This document shows, one piece after another, positions 1 to 7,509 of a stretch of DNA of 64,000 nt. Below the pieces are notes generated by a model. That model was not told where the DNA came from, made no database searches, and worked only from the letters and a program-made list of their open reading frames with translations. Position numbers and translations under genes: made by a program. Where the stretch lies: NCBI GenBank assembly GCA_021797675.1, contig JAJZZH010000036.1:30973-94972 (forward strand). Reading direction: 5' to 3'. Source of the DNA: Bacillota bacterium (GTDB taxonomy: Bacteria > Bacillota > Sulfobacillia > Sulfobacillales > Sulfobacillaceae). Every line of letters begins with the position of its first letter. Positions within the stretch are counted from its first letter, which is position 1.

Positions 1-166
1 CGAACGCCGACCCCACCTGAGTCGCTTCGTGGCCGTTCGATGAATACACGGTAGGGGCGCGCCCCTGCCGGTTCAACACCCATAAACGGTCGTCCAAGGC
101 CCGCGAAAGCGCCATCACGTAATACATTTCCTTCATCAATTCAGGGGTCAAACCGCTCTCCGGCAA
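1..166 (-). CDS. pdhA: 2-oxoacid (probably pyruvate) dehydrogenase E1 component alpha subunit, N-terminal part
   Basis: Partial gene running off the left edge. The first 55 codons start at a TTG (164-166) behind a GGGGAG Shine-Dalgarno and read through without a stop. The segment LTPELMKEMYYVMALSRAL, followed by a QGR turn and GHEATQVGSAF, is the typical N-terminus of thiamine-diphosphate E1 alpha subunits of pyruvate or branched-chain 2-oxoacid dehydrogenases. It lies downstream of the dihydrolipoyl dehydrogenase gene on the same strand, which supports the assignment. Pyruvate versus branched-chain specificity cannot be settled from this fragment. Confidence 0.82.
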   Translation of the reverse strand, partial: MPESGLTPELMKEMYYVMALSRALDDRLWVLNRQGRAPTVYSSNGHEATQVGSAF

Positions 167-282
167 CCCGAATCTCCCCTTTCTGCTGTCCTGCCTACGC
201 TTTCCACCGGGCCGTTCGGCCCGCGTGCCAATCTTTCCCGATAGCGTATCCCCGAAGGCCGAAACCCACGCACCTGCCGAAC

Positions 283-1686
283 CTACATATGAATGGCGCG
301 CTCGTCAACCGCCAGCGCCGCCTCATGCAACACTTCGGCGACCGTGGGATGAGCGTGCACGCTTTCCCCGATTTCCCACGCGGTTCCCTCCAAAAACCGC
401 GCCAAGGCCATTTCGTTAATGAGTTCGGAAGCATTCGGCCCCACCATGTGGGCCCCCAGCAAGGCATCGGTCTTGGCGTCGGCGACCAGTTTCACCATAC
501 CTTCCGCTTCGCCCAGGATTAGCGAACGGCCGTTGGCCTTAAACGGAAACACCCCCTCCTTCACCGTGTACCCTTCCCGCTCGGCCTCTGCCGCCGTCAA
601 TCCCAGCGAAGCCACTTCCGGGCGCGAGTACGTCACCCGCGGCACGCGTGCGGAATTCAACACTTCCGGGCTCTGGCCGGCAATCGTCTCGACCGCAATA
701 ATTCCCTCGTGCGTTGCCACGTGCGCCAACAGGTATCCGCCAATCAGATCCCCAATCGCATAGAGATGGGGAATGTTGGTGCGATAGTGGTCATCCACGG
801 CGACAAATCCGCGATCCAAGCGGACTCCGACCTCTTCGAGGCCGATTTGATCGCTCACCGGGCTCCTTCCCACGGCCACCAACAACACGTCCCCGGCCAC
901 CTTGACCGTCTTGCCGTCCGCCGCCTCGACCACCCCTTCGACCCCGTGGTTGCCGACCTTGACCTGGTCCACACTCAACTTCGCGCCAGCATGGATCGCA
1001 ATACCGCGCCGCGTCAACAGCCGGGCCAGTTCTGCCGCAATGTGTTCGTCGTCCTGGGGCAAAATGTGAGGCAACATTTCGACCAAGGTGACCTGACTGC
1101 CAAAGTCATTATACATGGAGGCAAACTCCACGCCGATCGCCCCTGCGCCCAAAACGAGCACCGATTTCGGCACCTCGGTCATCTGCAGCACATGGTCGGA
1201 GTTGATGACGCGCTTTCCGTCGAAAGGCAAGTTCGGTAAGCTCCGGGGCACCGAACCCGTGGCCAAAATCACATCTTTGCCCGTCAGCGTGGTCTTGGTG
1301 CCGTCCTTGGCTTCGACCTCGACCGTGGTCGGCCCGGTCAGGCGTCCACGCCCTGCATACACGTCAGCCTGATTCTTCTTCAGCAGGAACTGCACGCCGC
1401 GGTACAATTGCTGAACCACTCGGTCCTTTTTGGACACCGCCCCCGCATAGTTCAAGGCGACGTTCCCGCTTAAGCCAAAGTCTTCCGCATGGTGAAAGGT
1501 GTTCAACAATTCCGCCGTATGCAGGAGGGCCTTGGTGGGGATGCAGCCTTGGTGCAGACACGTGCCCCCCACCTTGGCCGCCTCCACCACCGCCGTTTTC
1601 AGCCCGAGTTGGCCGGCGCGAATGGCGGCCACATAGCCTCCGGTCCCACCGCCCAAAATAATGACGTCATAGGTTGTCTCTGCCAT
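283..1686 (-). CDS. lpdA: Dihydrolipoyl dehydrogenase (E3)
   Basis: 467 aa, full length for E3. It reoxidises dihydrolipoamide of a 2-oxoacid dehydrogenase complex using FAD and NAD+. The N-terminal FAD-binding Rossmann motif is GGGTGGY near residue 12. The redox-active disulfide motif GGTCLHQGCIPTKALL follows near residue 42. A second NAD-binding glycine motif, GAGAIGVEFASMY, sits near residue 181. The C-terminal dimerisation domain carries the catalytic HAHPTVAE motif near residue 446. It lies 117 bp upstream of the E1 alpha gene, and the gap holds a short GC hairpin (about 207-222) without a T-tract. It starts 27 bp after the gamma-glutamyltransferase stop, so the three genes may be co-transcribed. 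Confidence 0.95.
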   Translation of the reverse strand: MAETTYDVIILGGGTGGYVAAIRAGQLGLKTAVVEAAKVGGTCLHQGCIPTKALLHTAELLNTFHHAEDFGLSGNVALNYAGAVSKKDRVVQQLYRGVQFLLKKNQADVYAGRGRLTGPTTVEVEAKDGTKTTLTGKDVILATGSVPRSLPNLPFDGKRVINSDHVLQMTEVPKSVLVLGAGAIGVEFASMYNDFGSQVTLVEMLPHILPQDDEHIAAELARLLTRRGIAIHAGAKLSVDQVKVGNHGVEGVVEAADGKTVKVAGDVLLVAVGRSPVSDQIGLEEVGVRLDRGFVAVDDHYRTNIPHLYAIGDLIGGYLLAHVATHEGIIAVETIAGQSPEVLNSARVPRVTYSRPEVASLGLTAAEAEREGYTVKEGVFPFKANGRSLILGEAEGMVKLVADAKTDALLGAHMVGPNASELINEMALARFLEGTAWEIGESVHAHPTVAEVLHEAALAVDERAIHM

Positions 1687-1713
1687 CTCGTCCCATCCTC
1701 CCGCTTGTTCGCC

Positions 1714-3315
1714 CTAAAATCCTAACGTCTGACCCACGCCACGAGGGTCGGTGGCACCTACCCAACCTGCCGGCCGACGCTGCAGGACGTGCGCTGCCCC
1801 GCCTCCCTCATAGGGGCCCACCACCCTGACCTGGTGCCCCCGACTGCCTAATTCGGCCCAAATTCGGGGGCTGAAGCGTGACTCCAGCACCACCCGCTCG
1901 GATTCCCCTAAGCTGTGGGCCTCCGTTCCCGGCGAAATGGTAAGGCGAGGCAATGAGACGGCTTCACTCGGTGTCCGCCCCGCCCACAACAAATCCGTCA
2001 AAATGGTTAGGTTCCATTGTGCCTGACCGTCCCCCCCAGGGGTGTTGCCCACCAGGACCGTCTGTTGCTCCATTTGGACGACATACGTATGCAACGCGTG
2101 CAAGGGACGCTTCTTGGGCAATGCTTGATTAGGGTGTCCATGCACACGGTTGAACGAGCGTCCCGCTCGGTTATTCAAGAAAAATCCGCCTTCAGCCACA
2201 TACACCAAGGAACCGAATTCCAAGCCTAGGCTGTGAATGAGGCCGACCGCTCCCCCGTCGGCATCTGCTGCCACCAAGGATGCGGTGTCCCCCCCGATGA
2301 CCGAAAAACCGCCATCAACGGGTTCCGGAAGCACCGACTTTCCTTCGTGAATGGCACTGCGCCGCCGTTGCAGGTGGTCCGCCGCCAACAATTTTTGCGC
2401 CACGTCGCCGACGAAATCGGGATCACCGAGATGCCGTCTCAGGTCATAGAAGCTCCAGCGGAGGGCCTCAATCATCCGATGCACCGGCTCGGACCGACTT
2501 CGCCACTCGGGATCCCAAGAGTCTGCCGCCAACAAATCGAGGGCTTCCAAAAGCACGATGCCGGACGACGGCGGCGGAGGCACCATCACCGTGTAGCCAC
2601 CCACGCGATGCGTGAGGGGCCGCTCCACCCGGGTGCGATGCTCGGCCAGATCCGCATGCGATAAAAATCCTCCGTCGGCCGCGACCCGTCGCTCGATGGC
2701 GCGCCCCATGGCACCTCGATAGAACGCATCCGCATCCCCCGCCGCCAGGGCCCGCAACAGATCGGCCAGTTCTGGCTGACGGAGGACATCGCCGGTGCGA
2801 AGGGGAACGCCAGCGGGATAAAAGCGCTGGCGCAGGGCCGGGTCCGCGGCCAAGGCTTCTTCATAGCGAGCAAGCGACGCGGCCAGCGCATCATCCACCA
2901 GAAATCCGTCGCTAGCCAGGCTGATTGCCGAAGCCATCACGTGCGACAAGTCCAAACGGCCAAACCGTCGATGTAAGGTCAAATAGGCTCCGGCGGCCCC
3001 CGGTACCGTCACCGACTGCGGCCCGCGCAACGGCAGGAGCAGGTCATGAGCCGTATTCAGACGATCTTCCGCATACGCTGCGGGCAAGCCTCCGCTTCCC
3101 ATCACCGCCGTGACCGAGCCGCTGGGGGCACTATAGAGCGCATAGGCATCGCCGCCCAGTCCGCAGTGTCCGGGCTGAACCACGATCGTGGCGAAAGCCA
3201 TGGCCAGTGCCGCATCCACGGCGTTCCCGCCACGGTGTAAAATACACAGTCCCGCCTGGCTGGCCAGCGGGTGTCCCGCGCTGACGATCCCCTGACTTGC
3301 CCATACATTCGCCAC
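1714..3315 (-). CDS. Gamma-glutamyltransferase family protein (Ntn hydrolase)
   Basis: About 533 aa from the preferred GTG start at 3315, which has an AGGAAGGAAG sequence upstream; the frame stays open up to 3447. The N-terminal half has the family hallmark GGNAVDAALAMAFA and QPGHCGLGGDA. The region GGDTASLVAADADG is where the autoproteolytic nucleophile threonine of the small subunit lies (TTHxxVxDxxG in classical enzymes). Family members cleave gamma-glutamyl bonds of glutathione or act as related acylases. No signal peptide is seen, so a cytoplasmic form is likely. The gene sits just upstream of lpdA. Whether it acts on glutathione or another amide cannot be told. Confidence 0.85.
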   Translation of the reverse strand: MANVWASQGIVSAGHPLASQAGLCILHRGGNAVDAALAMAFATIVVQPGHCGLGGDAYALYSAPSGSVTAVMGSGGLPAAYAEDRLNTAHDLLLPLRGPQSVTVPGAAGAYLTLHRRFGRLDLSHVMASAISLASDGFLVDDALAASLARYEEALAADPALRQRFYPAGVPLRTGDVLRQPELADLLRALAAGDADAFYRGAMGRAIERRVAADGGFLSHADLAEHRTRVERPLTHRVGGYTVMVPPPPSSGIVLLEALDLLAADSWDPEWRSRSEPVHRMIEALRWSFYDLRRHLGDPDFVGDVAQKLLAADHLQRRRSAIHEGKSVLPEPVDGGFSVIGGDTASLVAADADGGAVGLIHSLGLEFGSLVYVAEGGFFLNNRAGRSFNRVHGHPNQALPKKRPLHALHTYVVQMEQQTVLVGNTPGGDGQAQWNLTILTDLLWAGRTPSEAVSLPRLTISPGTEAHSLGESERVVLESRFSPRIWAELGSRGHQVRVVGPYEGGGAAHVLQRRPAGWVGATDPRGVGQTLGF

Positions 3316-3479
3316 GAACTCTGGACTTCCTTCCTGCCTCGCGCTGTGCCGTCGTTCCGCCAGCCGGCCCCATGCGGCCCGGGAATTGGGACCCTTGGGA
3401 TAACGAACCTCATCCCGACAACGGTACCTTATCGCTTTTGGGATCAACTAGCAAGGATGGTCCCCGATCCTGCCATATA

Positions 3480-3501
3480 TCGTCAGAAAACTGACAAAAA
3501 C
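3480..3501. other. Small inverted repeat (GTCAG/CTGAC) downstream of the MazG-like gene
   Basis: GTCAG-AAAA-CTGAC followed by AAAAAC, about 20-40 bp beyond the stop of the minus-strand MazG-like gene. The stem is only 5 bp. The A-run lies on the entering side for minus-strand transcription, so this is at best a weak terminator or part of a promoter region for the gamma-glutamyltransferase gene. Confidence 0.3.
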
Positions 3502-3521
3502 AGGAGCATCGATGGGGCAGG

Positions 3522-3845
3522 CTACGGTGACGTTTTGCGGGTCCAACGGTTGGCATCGCGGGCTTGAAACTTCTCCATCACCGCCGTAAACACGTCATCC
3601 AATCGAATGTCCAACGAATTGGCAAGTGAAATGAGCACAAAGAGGCAGTCGCCGAGTTCTAACTCGACCGAGCCTTCGGGCTCATCGGGTCGTTTCGGCT
3701 TCATTCCGAAACGGTCGTTGATTTCCCGAGCGAGCTCGCCGACTTCTTCGGCTAACCGCAACATGATGATCGCGGGCGGAAAGTATCCTTCTTCGAACTG
3801 CCCGATCCACCGATCGACCCGCTCCTGCATCTCCTCAATATCCAT
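3522..3845 (-). CDS. MazG-like nucleotide pyrophosphohydrolase family protein
   Basis: 107 aa from the ATG at 3845, where the protein begins like other family members (MDIEEMQERVDRWIGQ); the frame is open to a GTG at 3911. The all-alpha NTP pyrophosphohydrolase metal-binding pattern is visible: EEVGELAREI (ExxE) followed by ELGDCLF (ExxD). Such enzymes hydrolyse non-canonical or excess NTPs to NMP and pyrophosphate. It stands alone on the minus strand, 200 bp upstream of the gamma-glutamyltransferase start. Confidence 0.85.
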   Translation of the reverse strand: MDIEEMQERVDRWIGQFEEGYFPPAIIMLRLAEEVGELAREINDRFGMKPKRPDEPEGSVELELGDCLFVLISLANSLDIRLDDVFTAVMEKFQARDANRWTRKTSP

Positions 3846-3911
3846 CACATCACCGATTCGCGGTGTCTCGCCCCGAAGATACCGCCTGCCTCCTTCTTCG
3901 TTGGTGGCCAC

Positions 3912-4725
3912 CCACTTGGTGTCTCGCGCTCAGGGTTAGCGCGTATTCCGCTCAACATCCCGAGGCGGCCTGACCATCGTCCACCCTGATCGCGAAGACG
4001 CGGGAACTCGCCAGCCCGGACCGTCCTGGAACCCAACCCGAGCCGATTCATCATTTATCATAGCACGTGTCCGCGGCGCCCAAGTACCAAGAACCCTGCA
4101 GGCATAGCCCCATCTCCAAGGGTTTCACGCCTCGGTAGGGTGCAACGGGTGAGGGATGCCTGGTCTCGGGTGCGGCGCCTGCCGATCAAGATGCAAGCGA
4201 TCGGATGATCCCTGGTTAACCTGCGGAGTGCTTGATCTGGCACACGGCGAACCCCCCGCTTGAGGATCCGGCACGCCGACTAAGAGACCGGGGCACATCC
4301 GCGGATGGTGTTGTCCACCCGCTTCCGGAGTGGCTTGGGCGCTTGCCTGACGAAAGGTCTCGGCTAATCACGATGGGATCGGGCGGAAGCCGCTTCGTAC
4401 CATCGAGATCCTTACGAACCGCGCAGTCTGAGAGCCCCGCACCAATCGTGGGCTGATCGCGATCGCGTTTCGACGGGTGTGTCGTCCGCCCGCGTTGGTT
4501 TGGCCAAAAGCGTCTCGAACTCGTTGGCCACTGCCGACCGCGTTCCCCGCAAGCGCTGGTGGAATGGATGGAATTCGGGTCGATGGGCATGCATTCCGCC
4601 AGTCCCAGCCAAGAAAAGGCTGGGCGGTGTTAGGGGCCGTGGCGCCCATGGCTCGATCCCTTCATAGAGAGAACGGGCCAACGCACTTGAGGATAATCAG
4701 GGGATTGGCGGCCAACCTTCGCATA
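3912..4725. other. Gene-poor stretch, no recognisable coding content
   Basis: No open frame here has a Shine-Dalgarno, a recognisable motif or protein-like composition. All six frames contain only short overlapping ORFs of arginine/proline-rich shadow type. Probably decayed DNA, continuous with the repeat-rich segment to the right. Confidence 0.5.
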
Positions 4726-4768
4726 GTACCCCCTTCCCCCAGGAAATTTTTTGGGGGGAAGGGGGTAC
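4726..4768. repeat. Perfect 15-bp inverted repeat (strong hairpin)
   Basis: Left arm 4726-4740 (GTACCCCCTTCCCCC) and right arm 4754-4768 are exact reverse complements, separated by a 13-nt loop containing a run of T (A on the other strand). The stem is unusually strong. It lies just past the 3' end of the broken hepT gene, so it may be its terminator, but no T-tract follows on either strand. It could equally be an end or relic of a mobile element. Confidence 0.8.
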
Positions 4769-4892
4769 CGTGGTTCTGATCACCACGCAGAGATTGCTGA
4801 ACAAACTGTCTTTTACGTGGGCCTTGAATGCCGGATCGGCTTGCAGCCGTGCTCCCCAGGGCGATTCAGTGGGGGTCCCGGCTTGTAGGCGG

Positions 4893-5207
4893 ATTATTCG
4901 TTCGATAGCCTCTTTAAGCGGCGGTAAATCTTTTCTGACCACGCTCCACACAGCCTCAACAGGTATTGATGCGCAATGATATCGCGTAATCCGGCAATAT
5001 CTCGCCACGGAATGCCGGACTTGGTCGCCAGCAGGTCATGGGGGAGTCGTTTGACCATTTCCCCAATATGTTCTAACGCCTTACTGACGGCCAGTTGAAT
5101 GAGGGCGGATTCCAAAAATCTTTCGAGGCCAAATTGCGTAAATTGTTCGCTATACTGAATATTGAGACGTATTCTGGTTAAGGTACACCTCCGGCATTTT
5201 TGTCATA
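4893..5207 (-). pseudogene. HepT-like (DUF86) ribonuclease toxin, truncated and frameshifted
   Basis: In one frame the minus strand encodes ALIQLAVSKALEHIGEMVKR, then IPWRDIAGLRDIIAHQY. This is the HepT core with the catalytic RX4HXY motif (RDIIAHQY). Directly after that motif the expected continuation (PVEAVWSVVRKDLPPLKEAI) is found in another frame, so there is a frameshift near 4975-5010. The N-terminus is also damaged: a proper start (MTKMPEVYL, preceding the region homologous to DUF86 helix 1) is out of frame with the core. HepT proteins are toxins of type VII HepT/MntA systems. No MntA nucleotidyltransferase antitoxin is visible nearby. Likely a dead relic. Confidence 0.75.
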
Positions 5208-5260
5208 GACGCACCGCCTCGGCTAATATGAGATCGCGCAGCGCGCCGACCAGGCTCTTT

Positions 5261-5611
5261 TCTGGCTCTTGCACAAAGACTGCTGCGTGACCAGAGTGAG
5301 AACGGATGTATGCTTATTTGAACGGTTGTGCCGTGGACGGGTTGGCTTTCCAAGTATCCTCGTTTCAGTGATGGACAACATCGCCATTCTGCCGTAAAGT
5401 ATTAGGCAAAATTTGGCGAAGGGCGATGGTTCGTGATGGAATCTGGCTCTTGCACAAAGGCTGCTATCAACCGTTGAGGCCAGTTCTCGGAGTAAAGCAA
5501 CTCGCAATATACGATGACCCAAGATGGGCTTGGGTGTTCTATTTGTGCGTCAGTGAGCCAAACCGATGAGCTCGGCATATTTGAACGGATAGCAGTCATT
5601 GTGCAAGAGCC
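5261..5611. repeat. Repeated transposon-like ends (GGCTCTTGCACAA) bounding a small non-coding element
   Basis: An 18-bp sequence TCTGGCTCTTGCACAAAG occurs at 5261-5278 and again at 5442-5459. Its 13-bp core GGCTCTTGCACAA recurs in inverted orientation at 5599-5611. The 5445-5611 (167 bp) or 5264-5611 (348 bp) segments therefore have inverted terminal repeats like a MITE or a gutted insertion sequence. No transposase is encoded. A shared TATTTGAACGG stretch near 5314 and 5578 suggests further duplication. Confidence 0.65.
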
Positions 5612-5720
5612 CAAAAAAGTTCATTAAAATGGAACGACAAATTGCGCCCTCGGCCCTTCAGGGACTTTGACGGGATCTTGACACGTCACCCAACGCGTAC
5701 AAATTTTCCATCAAGAGCAG

Positions 5721-5726
5721 TATAAT
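5721..5726 (+). promoter_or_regulatory. Possible -10 element (TATAAT) for the heterodimeric ABC exporter genes
   Basis: A consensus TATAAT about 50 bp before the first ABC gene. The only TTGACA nearby (5678-5683) is 37 bp upstream, too far to pair. The matching -35 is weak, so the promoter assignment is tentative. Confidence 0.4.
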
Positions 5727-5772
5727 CAACGGTTAGGATGCGATATCCTCTCCGTCCCAGGGGAGCGGATGA

Positions 5773-7509
5773 ATGGGGTGGATCATGCTCAGATTGTTGA
5801 AGTTCTTGGCACCATACCGGGTCTTTGTGGTTTTGGTGGTGATTCTCGCCTTTGTTCAGGTCTTATCGACGCTGTATCTGCCGCTACTCCTGTCCGACAT
5901 CGTCGATATCGGGATTGTCCAAGGCAATCCTTCCTATATCATCCGTATGGGGCTCATCATGTTAGCGGTCACCGGGTTGGGCGGGATCGCGGCGATTGGC
6001 GCCAGTCTTCTTGCCGCGCAATCCGCTGCCGGATTCGGCAAACTCCTACGCAGTGGGATTTTTCGGCATGTGGAAAACTTTGGCCCCACGGAATTTGACC
6101 GCTTGGGCAACTCTTCCCTCATCGTGCGCACCACGAATGACGTCATGCAAGTCCAGCAACTTGTGAACATGATGCTGCGGGTGATGATTGTCGCGCCCTT
6201 AACCTCCATCGGGGGCATTATCATGGCCATTCACACCAATGGCCGCTTAGCGCTATCCATGATGATAGTGGTTCCAGCCCTGGCTGTCACCGTCTACGTC
6301 ATACTAGGTCGCGGCATTCCGCTCTTTCGCACCATGCAGACCAAAGTTGATAACCTAAACCGGGTGGTCCGGGAAAATCTCATCGGCGTGCGCGTTGTGC
6401 GCGCCTTTGACCGCCAAGCTTACGAGCGAGAACGCTTTTATGGGACGAATGCGGACTTGACGCAGGTGTCGACCCGCGTCTTTCAAATGATGGCCCTCAT
6501 GCTGCCCTTCGTCATGCTGATCATGAACTGGGCGACCGTCGCCATCTTTTGGTGGGGGAGTTTGCGCCTGAGTCACGGAGCCCTGCAAGTGGGAAGTCTG
6601 ATGGCCTTTATCCAGTACTTCATGCAAATCATGTTCGCGGTCATGATGGTCTCCATGATGGCTTTCATGCTGCCGCGCGGTCAGGCCTCGGCGCTTCGGA
6701 TCTGGCAAATTTTCGACACCCCCGTGGCCATTGAGACCCGGCCCGGTCAGCCTTCAGTCCAGCCGCTTGGGCGTCTCACCTTGGACCAGGTCACGTTCGT
6801 ATACCACGGAGCGGAAGCGCCTGCCTTGGAATCGGTGTCGTTTAAAGCCCATGTCGGCGAGACCATTGCGATTATTGGCGGCACAGGCTCGGGCAAATCC
6901 ACCCTGTTAAATCTTATTCCGCGATTCTACGACGTTGCATCCGGTGCCATCCATTGGAACGACACCGATATCCGTGAGGTGTCCCTGACGTCCTTGCGAT
7001 CGCATATTGGCCTTGTCCCCCAGCGTCCCGTGTTATTTAGCGGCACTATTCTCGACAATGTCCGCTATGGGAATCTGGAGGCCTCCGAGTCCGAGGTGCG
7101 ACATGCCTTAGAAGTGGCCCAAGCCTGGGACTTTGTAAGCCGCATGCCTGAGGGACTCTATAGCCTGATCAGCCAAGGAGGAAGCAATCTGTCCGGGGGC
7201 CAGCGCCAGCGCCTGGCCATTGCGCGCGCCCTCGTTCGCCAAGCCTCCCTGTATCTCTTTGACGATAATTTCTCGGCGCTAGATTCCCGCACCGACGCGG
7301 CGCTCCGCCAAGCCCTGCGCCATACCATCCACGACGCGATCGTGTTCATCGTCGCTCAACGCGTTACCACCATTATGGATGCCGATCGCATCGTGGTCTT
7401 GGATGATGGTCGCTTGGTGGGTCAGGGCACGCATCATGAGTTGATGGACACCTCGGAAGTCTATCGCGAAATTGTCGCATCTCAATTGTCGCCGGAGGAG
7501 ATCGCATGA
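5773..7509 (+). CDS. ABC exporter half-transporter with degenerate ATP site (BmrC/YheI-like)
   Basis: 578 aa type IV ABC exporter: six membrane helices (about 1-300), then an ATPase domain (about 335-575). Walker A is GGTGSGKST (369-377) and the signature is LSGGQ (473-477). The Walker B end reads LYLFDD, so the catalytic glutamate is replaced by Asp498, and the switch-loop histidine is Gln529 (VAQR rather than AHR). These are the known marks of the subunit carrying the non-hydrolytic site in heterodimeric multidrug exporters such as BmrCD, LmrCD and TM287/288. Its stop overlaps the start of the next half-transporter by ATGA, so equal co-translation is expected. Start codon at residue 1 or 5 (both ATG) behind AGGGGAG. 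Confidence 0.93.
   Translation: MGWIMLRLLKFLAPYRVFVVLVVILAFVQVLSTLYLPLLLSDIVDIGIVQGNPSYIIRMGLIMLAVTGLGGIAAIGASLLAAQSAAGFGKLLRSGIFRHVENFGPTEFDRLGNSSLIVRTTNDVMQVQQLVNMMLRVMIVAPLTSIGGIIMAIHTNGRLALSMMIVVPALAVTVYVILGRGIPLFRTMQTKVDNLNRVVRENLIGVRVVRAFDRQAYERERFYGTNADLTQVSTRVFQMMALMLPFVMLIMNWATVAIFWWGSLRLSHGALQVGSLMAFIQYFMQIMFAVMMVSMMAFMLPRGQASALRIWQIFDTPVAIETRPGQPSVQPLGRLTLDQVTFVYHGAEAPALESVSFKAHVGETIAIIGGTGSGKSTLLNLIPRFYDVASGAIHWNDTDIREVSLTSLRSHIGLVPQRPVLFSGTILDNVRYGNLEASESEVRHALEVAQAWDFVSRMPEGLYSLISQGGSNLSGGQRQRLAIARALVRQASLYLFDDNFSALDSRTDAALRQALRHTIHDAIVFIVAQRVTTIMDADRIVVLDDGRLVGQGTHHELMDTSEVYREIVASQLSPEEIA

Noticed and set aside
5678..5726. TTGACA (5678-5683) and TATAAT (5721-5726) as one promoter
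   Set aside because: The spacer would be 37 bp, far outside the workable range; only the TATAAT was kept as a tentative -10.
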